Origin: Patiria miniata
Lineage: Eukaryota; Echinodermata; Asteroidea; Valvatida; Asterinidae
DNA length: 64,000 bases
Reading direction: 5' to 3'
Assembly (NCBI RefSeq): GCF_015706575.1
Contig: NW_024037055.1
Span: 11,880,262 to 11,944,261, forward strand
The notes beneath the pieces are model-generated. The model worked only from the letters and a program-made list of their open reading frames with translations, searched no databases and was not told where the DNA came from. Shown piece by piece: positions 24,151 through 35,500 of the stretch (positions within the stretch are counted from its first letter, which is position 1; every line of letters begins with the position of its first letter). The translations under genes were made by a program, and so were the position numbers.

Positions 24151-24946
24151 GACTATAGAGACGTCCCCAATATGGTATACGGAGGGCTACTGATTCACAT
24201 CCTCCCCCATTTTAGTTCCAGAGCTGGACGCCAAAAATGGGCAGTCATGACTGGCAATCTGATAACTTTAATACAGTCGCGAAGTCCTGCTTTAAGGTTT
24301 TAGCCAAGCCTTTTATACCCCTGAACGGATAAACTAAAGGGACCGACAATGATGGTTACTTTCCCTCTGCCTTATAGCAGAACAGAGGGGTTAGGCACTT
24401 TGCCCCCTCCCCTGGTGGATTTTTAAGAGATTTTTTTCACTATTTCCATAAATAGTCATAGAGCTCTGACATGAAAACAAAAGAAAACCCGCTCCCAATC
24501 CATTACAATGCGCCGTGAAAAATCAGCATATATTTTCTAGTATGCATAATAACGGTCAGTTTTGAAGAGCGCTCCCATTTGGAAGATGGGTACTAGCCCC
24601 CCCCCCTTGATTTTACGGAGGCCAAGTGACCGAAAAAAACCCATGTCTACATTTTGGCGCGGAAGTGGTGTTGCCCCCCCCCCCCCCACATCACATGAAT
24701 GCTGGATACGCCACTGAAGCAATGTCAAATGCCGGCACAATTTGCCGACGGACCACTTCGTGCTTGAAGGTAGCCAGGGTTTTATCGATCACGCAACTGC
24801 TATGTTACGCTAGTATAGCTTTCGGTAACATAGCAATTGTTTCACTGTATTACAGGTGCCTATAAAATGCACAGGTAATCATTTTCTTTAACCAACTAAA
24901 ATATCTTGCATTTGAGAACTGCCCATCCTGAGTTTTCTCTTTATAG

Positions 24947-25055
24947 GAATGGAGACATTCTACGTTCGATCAATCTCACTAAAGTGGAAAGAGTTAGTGT
25001 ATCATCTATTGTGGAAACCATGCAATGGCTGGATGTGGACCGTCCCATTGTGATT
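24947..25055 (+). CDS. candidate internal coding exon, 36 codons
   Basis: A good acceptor (TTTTCTCTTTATAG) and a consensus donor (GTAAGT) bound a frame that reads NGDILRSINLTK...VDRPIVI. It starts with one base of a split codon and ends in phase 0. It has no recognised domain. A phase-0 acceptor at 29553/29554 would allow it to precede the IL-1-like gene, which would make that gene longer at the N-terminus; the acceptor there is weak. Confidence 0.35.
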
Positions 25056-25619
25056 GTAAGTAGGTCCATTTTAATATGAAAGAAATAACTCCAAATGTCC
25101 ATTTTGTTCACAATTTGTTTCAAAGGATATTAATAAATAATTTGTCAAACTAATTCAAAAAAATATCACGGCAAAGAGCAAGCATAGCGCCATCATATAC
25201 GCTACAGTCATGCACGTTCAGGCGGCAATAATCTGAAAGGTAATGTACAAGTTTACATATGTGAGTTTCGCAAGTTTACGAAATTGACCAAGTTTAGGGA
25301 AAGTAATTTACACCAGACATTGTTTAACTGATCTATTCAATGCTTCTTGTCCATTGGTGCTGGAAAAAACAAGACAAATGTTTATGTTTCTACCGTTAAA
25401 TTGCAGCTTGCTGAATCTCTCGTGCGTAGAACCGAGGGTTGCAGACCAATAAATAGATTGCCATATAATAAACCTCAGTGATAATTGTACGCGCACTTCC
25501 CCAAATTATAGAAAATATTCACAACTCTACAAGGTCACCTTTTGAGACACACATCAAATTGAAGCTTATTTCATCATCTTTAATTAATTTCATTTAATTT
25601 GTTTTGGGTAAACCGATAA

Positions 25620-25815
25620 TCAACCGTTGCAAAAGGGCCAACGCTCCATTGCAAAAAGGGGGCCATTTAAAGGACCGAATTTCACAGAAATACGAGCCGG
25701 TCGTTCTTTCGTTTTTTGTTTACAATTCCTCTCAATGCTCTTATACCGGATAATTTGAGGGCATGCAAATCGTGATTTGGCGCTGGCCGACGTAGACAAT
25801 TTCGGGTCCCTTTAC
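25620..25815 (-). repeat. dispersed repeat R (reversed copy)
   Basis: The reverse complement shares GGGCATGCAAATCGTGAT, GAAATACGAGC/GCTCGTATTTC and CTCCATTGCAAAA words with 30010-30470. Other copies are at 47370-47760, 48230-48640 and 56420-56790. Confidence 0.65.
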
Positions 25816-25861
25816 CTGCCTGCTCCCATAGATCATACGGCATACCGGCTGTGTAGTGTAT

Positions 25862-26941
25862 GGGAAAACAAATCACAAAACAAACGGTACATACAGGCCT
25901 ACCCTGCGCATGCATGAAGTGGCCGCAGCTAATCAGGAGATGTAGCATGAGTAACTTAAAACAAATCACAATACAAACAGTACATGCAGGCCTACCCTGC
26001 ACATGCATGAAGTGGCCGCAGCTAATCAGGAGATGTAGCATGAGTAACTTAAAACAAATCACAATACAAACGGTACATGCAGGCCAACCCTGCACATGCA
26101 CGAAGTGACTGCAGCTAATCAGGAGATGTAGCATGAGTAACTTAAAACAAATCACTATACAAACGGTACATGCAGGCCTACCCTGCACATGCACGAAGTG
26201 GCCGCAGCTAATCAGGAGATGTAGCATGAGTAACTTAAAACAAATCACTATACAAACGGTACATGCAGGCCTACCCTGCACATGCACGAAGTGGCCGCAG
26301 CTAATCAGGAGATGTAGCATGAGTAACTTAAAACAAATCACAATACAAACGGTGCATGCAGGCCAACCCTGCACATGCATGAAGTGGCCGCAGCTAATCA
26401 GGAGATGTAGCATGAGTAACTTAAAACAAATCACAATACAAACAGTACATGCAGGCCTACCCTGCACATGCATGAAGTGACTGCAGCTAATCAGGAGATG
26501 TAGCATGAGTAACTTAAAACAAATCACAATACAAACAGTACATGCAGGCCTACCCTGCACATGCATAAAGTGGCTGCAGCTAATCAGGAGATGTAGCATG
26601 AGTAACTTAAAACAAATCACTATACAAACGGTACATGCAGGCCTACCCTGCACATGCATGAAGTGGCCGCAGCTAATCAGGAGATGTAGCATGAGTAACT
26701 TAAAACAAATCACTATACAAACGGTACATGCAGGCCTACCCTGCACATGCATGAAGTGACTGTAGCTAATCAGGAGATGAAGCATGAGTAACTTAAAACA
26801 AATCACTATACAAACGGTCCATGCAGGCCTACTCTGCACATGCACGAAGTGGCTGCAGCTAATCAGGAGACGTAGCATGAGTAACTTGAAACAAATCACT
26901 ATACAAACGGTACATGCAGGCCTACCCCGACATGCATGAAG
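25862..26941. repeat. 93-bp satellite array, left part (~11.5 units)
   Basis: Unit starts such as GCATGAGTAACTTAAAACAA recur at 25946, 26039, 26132 and so on, exactly 93 bp apart. Because 93 is divisible by three, frames stay open on both strands: a 475-codon minus-strand frame results, repeating CFKLLMLHLLISC every 31 residues. I regard these as by-products. The array resumes at 28617. Confidence 0.95.
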
Positions 26942-28616
26942 CAGTGTTGTAGTCGAGACCGGATAGTCCGAGACCGAGACCAAGACCGAGACCTGAAGAT
27001 TCGAGACCGAGACCGAGACCGAGACCAGCCCCTTCAAGGCGGACCGAGACCGAGACCAATATGGTCCGAGACCGAGACCGAGACCGAGACCGCTGATAAT
27101 AAATAACAATGGTCGAAATTAAAAAAAAGACACGTTTTTATAGTTGAAAAATGTAACCTTTCTATTCACAAAGAATACAGACCAAAATTTTGACCAGTGG
27201 CAGTGTTGACAAATTGATACACATGGGCGTCGCCAGGATTTTTTTATAGAGGGGGGCAAAAAAAATGTTGCCAAAAAATGCTTGTATTTCTCAACACATT
27301 CTTGATTTATCAGTTTTAGAGGGGGGCAGGGACATTCCCCCCCCCCAACTCATTAAGTTTACACCACTTTGTCTTCGCGCCTCTTTTTCTTTTCTTTTTT
27401 TCTTTTCTTTTTCCTTCCTTTTTTTTGTGCTTTTCCAGGGGGGGGGGGGGCAAGTGCCCCCCCCTTGCCCCCTCCTCGCGACGCCCATGTTGATACATGA
27501 CACCTTACTTGAGCAAAAAGTAGTTACACTTAAGAAATATGGGCTTTGACATGTTGTCTGCACCCAATCGTGACAAAAGTAAAAAGTTAAAGGTAGATGT
27601 TTCATCTGTTATAGGAACTCGGATCCTGAACTCCACAGTCACCCCTTGGTTTCAGCTATGACTTCTAACGGATATAAAAGATGCAATTTTAATTTTACAT
27701 TGCCTCTTTTTTCCTAAAATAAATAAAGGACTTAACTTCTAACAAAATTTGTGTACTTGATTTTAAAATATGGGAGCTAGAAAATGTTGAATTAATTTTT
27801 AAATTTCTGTCATAGAATGTGGATTTGTACATGTAGACCCGCAAGTTGCGAGGTGATATGGATTTAAAAAAAAAAATTCTGAACGGGATTTTTATTTTTT
27901 AGGAATAATGGGGTACTTCAAAATGAGCAGCCAGGAAATGGGGTCTCATCATACACTCTCATGGCAACAGTGAGTGGTAACTGGTAAGAGTGTGTGAGTT
28001 CAAAGCTGGAAAATCAGGTAGAAAAATTGACTTTTTCTCCAAAATACTGTCCCAAATTAAAGAGAACATTGTGTGGGGTCAAAAATATAACTAATTTTAA
28101 GCACCTCATTTATTATCAGAATACAAAATGCAAGTGATTACGCCCACAGGGGTGGGCTAAACTACATCCCCGAAAATGGTTGACTCCTATTGCATAAATT
28201 GTTACAAGTTTATACTTTGCTTTATGTGGCCGACTCAACAGATAAATGCCGAACTTGTTCCAAATCGTTCAGTGACTGGTACTGCTGCAGCTTTACATGT
28301 ACTTTGGGCACTTTCCAACGTGCAGTCGAGTCCAAACCGACCGCGATATATAACAAGCTTGATCTACGGGCTAGCAAATGTTTTAAATAACAACGGTACT
28401 GAACGAAGTGAACACAAAGTAATCGATCGAGCTGTAAAAGCTTCATATTGCCGGTCTCGACCCGAGACCAGCCAAAATATCGAGACCAAAGGGGACCGAG
28501 ACCGAGACCAAGACCGAGACCACAGCTTCCGAGACCGAGACCGAGACCGAGACCAGCAAAAAGTGGTCTCGAGACCGGTCTCGAGACCGAGACCGGTCTC
28601 GAGACCTACAACACTG
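26942..28616. mobile_element. hAT-type element inserted in the 93-bp satellite, 8-bp TSD
   Basis: Left end CAGTGTTGTAGTCGAGACC and right end GGTCTCGAGACCTACAACACTG are inverted, and GCATGAAG is duplicated exactly on both sides (26934-26941 and 28617-28624). Sub-terminal arms are tandem GAGACC hexamers. The interior shows no transposase that I recognise. A second TIR element (27222-27489) is nested inside. The flanking satellite units continue across the insertion. Confidence 0.93.
27222..27489. mobile_element. nested hAT-type MITE, CATGGGCGTCGC family, 8-bp TSD
   Basis: Left CATGGGCGTCGCCAGGA and right TCCTCGCGACGCCCATG, flanked by a perfect TTGATACA repeat (27214-27221 and 27490-27497). G-, C- and T-rich interior without coding capacity. 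Confidence 0.92.
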
Positions 28617-28795
28617 GCATGAAGTGGCCGCAGCTAATCAGGAGATGTAGCATGAGTAACTTAAAACAAATCACAATACAAACAGTACATGCAGGCCAAC
28701 CCTGCACATGCATGAAGTGACTGTAGCTAATCAGGAGATGAAGCATGAGTAACTTAAAACAAATCGCAATACAAACGGTACATGCAGGCTTTGTA
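28617..28795. repeat. 93-bp satellite array, right part (~2 units)
   Basis: It continues the array at 25862-26941 after the hAT-type insertion. Units run GAAGTGGCCGCAGCTAATCA, then GCATGAGTAAC. Confidence 0.92.
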
Positions 28796-28814
28796 CACCT
28801 TTCCCTCACCCATA

Positions 28815-29092
28815 CACTTCGGCATTTTCGCTTACTATCCGCTCCGTTCACAAGTACCCCCTCACCGGCAAAGAGAGTACAGTTGGGGGTGACCGACCGA
28901 CGCCATCTTGCCTGACTGCAATTCATTTGCCGCGCAGCGCGGCCACTGCGTGGACAAAGTGCAAATCCCCGGGTGTACGTGCGTCATACACAAGGAACGG
29001 TGCGCGTCAACCAGCGAAATGTCCCGCCCATGAGACGTCGTTGCTAGGTAAAAGGGCGCCCTCTTTTGTCGGCGCACGGAGCCCATAGGTAG
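28815..29092 (-). repeat. dispersed repeat B, copy 2
   Basis: Reverse orientation of 16075-16345, well conserved; the minus-strand frame 28862-29086 encodes nearly the same 74 residues as copy 1 (shared runs include LATTSHGRDISLVDAHRSLC and AANELQSGKMASVGH). It lies just upstream of the IL-1-like gene. Confidence 0.78.
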
Positions 29093-29562
29093 AGCTCGCT
29101 TTTTGCCATCCAGACCTGAAGTATTAAAAGAGTATTAAGAGTTGTGTGAGGGCGCTATTTTGATTTGGGGCACATTTTCTTAATCGTACAACATGTACAT
29201 TGTGTATAGACCTACACTAACCGTAGCCAAACAAGAGGGTTCTGCTTCCGATTACATGGCATATGAGGAAGTTCTTTTAATGGTCAGCCAACCAGATCAT
29301 TGTAAAGTCATACAAAGTCGCATTTTTCTTGAAAATGACAGTCTGATGAGCACGACAGGTGCTTGTAATCATGGCAATGATTGTCAACTTTTAAGTCCTA
29401 TCATGCAATTGGATTAATGCGTGGAAAATAATCACAATTTACTCTGCATTATACCTCACATTTAAGGGGCAAAATATTCCTGATTTTTAATCATTTCTTT
29501 TCTTGCATAGAAAAATGATAACCTGCCCTATAAAAGTACATCCAAAAGAGTAGCCTGTGGTT

Positions 29563-32500
29563 ATGCAAAAACAAATTGAAGCCTCTCCGAACCGTGTTAA
29601 AACGAAGTTTAGGAAACTAGTTTACCTGAAGTTCGGCTTGTCTGATGACTTTAATGAGATTGCCACAATGTTGTCATCGCTTTCTTCTGTGGATAATGAG
29701 GAATGGTCATCAGAGGATATTTCTGGACCGCTATCCGCGAAAATTTCGTCGGGAATTTCAGAAGATGGTTTTCAGGTATCTGGTTTTTCTAACTTACGCC
29801 CGCGTGGGTTATCGTCCAATCAGAGGCCGATGTCAAAAATGAGGGCGCTGTTTACATTTCAGTTGCAGGTGTAATTGCCGTGTGCCATTTGGAGCTCTTG
29901 GCAACCAGAGAGTATTGAATTCGTAGGACAAAGGGTCAAATTGGTAAAGAAGCTACATGCCACTTTGAGCACAGGACTGGCACTCATGGGGCTGATGGGT
30001 GCAGGCCAGTAAATCGGTTCGAAATTGTCTAGGCCCAATCACGATTTGCATGCCCTCAAATTCTTTAGTATTAAAGCATTTTGAAGGCCGTGAACTTGAT
30101 GATTTGTAAAAAAGAAGGTTAGTAAAAAAGGAGCTCGTATTTCTGTGAAATGGGGATGAGGTTAGGCCCTAAAATGGCTCTATTTTGCAATGGAGCGTAG
30201 GCGGTCATTTTCAAAATGGCGATGGGCTTCAGTACTGGTTTTAGGGGTGATCATCTTGATCATCTTTGGATGGGATTTTCTCCCAAAGGTCATGGGCTAA
30301 CCTTCAGAAAATTGAACAGAAAATGAAAGATGATGATAGAAGCTTTAATTTGATGTACGTCTTGAACACCTCAGAGTGTTGTGAGTATTTTTCCTGATTT
30401 TTTTAAGCGGGGCCATTTACCATTGGGGTCTATGGAAATGTATTTTCTGGTCTGCAACCTGATGGGGTTAAGGGGAGAAATGCAATAATGGCGTGGGTCA
30501 GGGGTCAGTGGCAAAGGTGAGACGGTTCAGTCAGACCAATTAGGAGATCCATACTAAGAACAGCTGGGAACTACTGACTTCTATCCAAACTGGAGTGGTT
30601 GCTTCAAGCTGATTGGCTATTAACGCCCCTGGACGCAATTGATCCATCATCGTGGGTGCCCATATCGTCACGATAGATGTACATGCATACATAGTGCTGA
30701 GTTCAGGTTTTCCATTTCCCATAGTTATCAAATACTTTTTGGATTTTAGGAAGACTTAAGATAGGATTGCTGAAATCTTTTAGAATTCAATTCTTAATTA
30801 AGGGGTTAATTTGCTTTATTTTTTTATTTAAGGGAATAGAACGAAAACGCCAACAGCAAGTGGAGTTTTGGTGGTTTGTGTTCAAACTGGAAAACAAAGG
30901 TACGTTGAGATGCTTAAAGTCGATGAAGTCATGGGCGTCGCTAGTCCATTTTGAATGAATAGGGGGGTGTCATCATACAATGAAATTATCTCTTTAACTC
31001 CATTTCTAAATTCCTCCACAAATATATGAATGATAAGTTAAAAATTCAAAATTGAAATCGTCAAAATTTGGCCCTATCATATTGACCAGTTTTGGACATA
31101 AAAAAACTGCGTGTATACACGCTCAGTACGTGTGCTAATACCTTGTTTAGGCCCGTTTCCTGATCCCAGACTGGGAGAGAGGGAGGGTCTTTAAACCCTT
31201 GAAAAAAAAACTTTTTATTATGCGAGCGCAAGCGCAAAGCCCTGAAGGCGTGGTGCAATCTGAAGCATTTCCTTAACACTTTCACCTGACTTTTTGAATG
31301 AAATGTGCTCATGTTTAGGGAAATGGGGGTGGGTGATCAAAGTTGATATATTGCATCACAAACATCACATCAAAACTGTAGCTTGACACTCTTTAGCTTG
31401 ATCCATAATTTTAAATCGTCACAAGAATCAGCTCAATTCGTAACTGCCTGCGAGGGAGTACGTGCTCGATTTCATGATTTTCTCTTTTTATTGGAAACCC
31501 GGTGGGAACATTTATGATTTTTACTCTACTATATTATTACCTTGTTTTAAAATGGCAGAAACACATACAATTATGCCTCGAATATCTTCAGTGAGGTCAA
31601 CCATTGTCTGTAGAAAAAAATAAATGATTCACATTATTTCAGCGGCCCACATTGATTTGTGCAGAAATCAAAACAGTACGGTGACTTGTTTTTCCCACTT
31701 ATAGGCCTGGGTAATGATTATCTTATTAAAACGGGGTTGCAAATTACGCAAGTCTTTATTTTGGAGTTCTAAATAAATAAAACTCAATCGCTATCCCCCA
31801 GTCACACAATTACACATTGCCATGATTGCCATCCAGCAATGAGTACTCAATCGCTATCCCCCAGTCACACAATTACACATAGCCATGATTGCCATTCAGC
31901 AATGAGTACTCAATCGCTATCTCCCAGTCACACAATTACACATAGCCATGATTGCCATTCAGCATTGAGTACTCAATCGCTTTCCCCCAGTCACACAATT
32001 ACACATTGCCATGATTGCCGTCCAGCAATGAGTACTCAATCGCTTTCCCCCAGTCACACAATTACACATAGCCATGATTGCCATCCAGCAATGAGTACTC
32101 AATCGCTATCCCCAGTCACACAATTACACATAGCCATGATTGCCGTCCAGCAATGAGTACTCAATCGCTATACCCCAGTCACACAATTACACATAGCCAT
32201 GATTGCCATCCAGCAATGAGTACTCAATCGCTTTCCCCCAGTCACACAATTACAAATAGCCATGATTGCCGTCCAGCAATGAGTACTCAATCGCTATCCC
32301 CCAGTCACACAATTACACATAGCCATGATTGCCGTCCAGCAGTGAGTACTCAATCGCTATCTCCCAGTCACACAATTACACATAGCCATGATTGCCGTCC
32401 AGCAATGAGTACTCAATCGCCATCACCCAGTCACACAATTACACAAAGCCATGATTGCCATTCAGCAATGAGTACTCAATCGCTATCTCCCAGTCACACA

Positions 32501-35500
32501 ATTACACATAGCCATGATTGCCGTCCAGCAATGAGTACTCAATCGCTATCCCAAGTCACACAATTACACATTGCCATGATTGCCATTCAGCAATGAGTAC
32601 TCAATCGCTATCTCCCAGCCACACAATTACACATAGCCATGATTGCCATTCAGCAATGAGTACTCAATCGCTATCTCCCAGTCACACAATTACACATAGC
32701 CATGATTGCCATCCAGCAATGAGTACTCAATCGCTATCTCCCAGTCACACAATTACACATAGCCATGATTGCCATTCAGCAACGAGTACTCAATCGCCAT
32801 CACCCAGCCACACAATTACACATAGCCATGATTGCCATTCAGCAATGAGTACTCAATCGCTATCCCCCAGTCACACAAATACACATAGCCATGATTGCCG
32901 TCCAGCAATGAGTACTCAATCGCTATCCCCCAGTCACACAATTACACATAGCCATGATTGCCATTCAGCAGTGAGTACTCAATCGCTATCTCCCAGTCAC
33001 ACAATTACACATAGCCATGATTGCCGTCCAGCAATGAGTACTCAATCGCTTTCCCCCAGTCACACAATTACACATTGCCATGATTGCCATTCAGCAATGA
33101 GTACTCAATCGCTATCTCCCAGTCACACAATTACACATAGCCATGATTGCCATTCAGCAATGAGTACTCAATCGCTTTCCCCCAGTCACACAATTACACA
33201 TAGCCATGATTGCCATTCAGCAATGAGTACTCAATCGCCATCACCCAGCCACACAATTACACATTGCCATGATTGCCATTCAGCAATGAGTACTCAATTG
33301 CTATCTCCCAGTAACAATTACACATAGCCATGATTGCCATCCAGCAATGAGTACTCAATCGCTTTCCCCCAGTCACACAATTACACATAGCCATGATTGC
33401 CGTCCAGCGATGAGTACTCAATCGCTTTCCCCCAGTCACACAATTACACATTGCCATGATTGCCATTCAGCAATGAGTACTCAATCGCTATCTCCCAGTC
33501 ACACAATTACACATAGCCATGATTGCCGTCCAGCAATGAGTACTCAATCGCTTTCCCCCAGTCACACAATTACACATAGCCATGATTGCCATTCAGCAAT
33601 GAGTACTCAATCGCCATCACCCAGCCACACAATTACACATTGCCATGATTGCCATTCAGCAATGAGTACTCAATCGCTATCTCCCAGTAACAATTACACA
33701 TAGCCATGATTGCCATCCAGCAATGAGTACTCAATCGCTATCTCCCAGTCACACAATTACACATAGCCATGATTGCCGTCCAGCAATGAGTACTCAATCG
33801 CTTTCCCCCAGTCACACAATTACACATTGCCATGATTGCCATTCAGCAATGAGTACTCAATCGCTATCTCCCAGTCACACAATTACACATAGCCATGATT
33901 GCCGTCCAGCAATGAGTACTCAATCGCTTTCCCCCAGTCACACAATTACACATAGCCATGATTGCCATTCAGCAATGAGTACTCAATCGCTTTCCCCCGT
34001 CACACAATTACACATAGCCATGATTGCCATTCAGCAATGAGTACTCAATCGCTATCTCCCAGTCACACAATTACACATAGCCATGATTGCCATTCAGCAA
34101 TGAGTACTCAATCGCTATCCCCAGTCACACAATTACACATAGCCATGATTGCCGTCCAGCAGTGAGTACTCAATCGCTATCCCCCAGTCACACAATTACA
34201 CATAGCCATGATTGCCGTCCAGCAATGAGTACTCAATCGCTATCCCCAGTCACACAATTACACATAGCCATGATTGCCACCCAGCATTGAGTACTCAATC
34301 GCTATCCCCCAGTCACACAATTACACATAGCCATGATTGCCGTCCAGCAGTGAGTACTCAATCGCTATCCCCAGTCACACAATTACACATAGCCATGATT
34401 GCCGTCCAGCAATGAGTACTCAATCGCTTTCCCCCAGTCACACAATTACACATAGCCATGATTGCCATTCAGCAATGAGTACTCAATCGCTTTCCCCCAG
34501 TCACACAATTACACATAGCCATGATTGCCGTCCAGCATTGAGTACTCAATCGCTATCTCCCAGTCACACAATTACACATAGCCATGATTGCCGTCCAGCA
34601 ATGAGTACTCAATCGCTTTCCCCCAGTCACACAATTACACATTGCCATGATTGCCATTCAGCAATGAGTACTCAATCGCTATCTCCCAGTCACACAATTA
34701 CACATAGCCATGATTGCCGTCCAGCAATGAGTACTCAATCGCTTTCCCCCAGTCACACAATTACACATAGCCATGATTGCCATTCAGCAATGAGTACTCA
34801 ATCGCTATCTCCCAGTAACAATTACACATAGCCATGATTGCCATTCAGCAATGAGTACTCAATCGCTTTCCCCCGTCACACAATTACACATAGCCATGAT
34901 TGCCGTCCAGCAATGAGTAATCGGCGCCGTATAATAAGTCCGACGCCTCATAGGTCCGACACCTCATTAGTCCGAAATTTCGGACTTATGAGGCTTGGGG
35001 TAAGTCCCTTCAATTTATTTTTTTAAGAGAGCACTTTCCAGTTGCTACTTCTCAGGCTTCACGATGATACTTGAAAAAAATTGCAAATGAATATAATAAT
35101 AGTAAGTCAAAAATGAGGATTTTTTTTTATTCATGCTGTCAAACAAGAAGTTATGATGAGTTGATACGATTTCCACTTCACAACCAACGAAGAGTTTTCT
35201 TTGCAAATTTCATTAGGAATGTTCACTGTTTCATATTGTTTTTAAATGGGAAAAACCACTAATAAATGCATTTAATATCACCTCTCATTATACAGCATAC
35301 AAAAACTGCAATGAGGTATGCAGATTGATAATATTTTTTCCCTAAGGTAAATCATATTGAGCAACGTAGTGCCAATGTTTTTCAAGAGGAGTATCGGTTT
35401 CGACGCGGAAGTGCGCAGAGCGAGCTACATGTACTATGAAATGTGTAATTTGAAACACTTCAGGGACATCTTTCCGGTATTTCTTATGGGCAGGTTAATG

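Noticed and set aside
25682-27109. 475-codon open frame on the minus strand
   Set aside because: It is a translation of the 93-bp satellite (31-residue exact repetition) plus adjoining GAGACC hexamers; plus-strand frames are equally open. No start, splice or domain evidence.
27903-27990. Possible exon after a strong TTTTTATTTTTTAG acceptor
   Set aside because: It lies inside the hAT-type element and fits no phase with neighbouring exons; no recognisable peptide.
29193-29417. 74-codon frame just upstream of the IL-1-like gene
   Set aside because: Its possible donor leaves a one-base overhang that cannot join the next exon in phase, and no motif is visible. It may be 5' UTR or chance.
31784-34917. 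CRISPR-like regularly spaced repeats
   Set aside because: Units are contiguous tandem copies without unique spacers, in a eukaryotic genome.
31839-35026. Many plus-strand frames with a 21-residue MSTQSLSPSHTITHSHDC-type repeat
   Set aside because: They come from the 63-bp intronic satellite, whose period is divisible by three. Frame breaks at 62-bp units and position within the intron argue against a protein.
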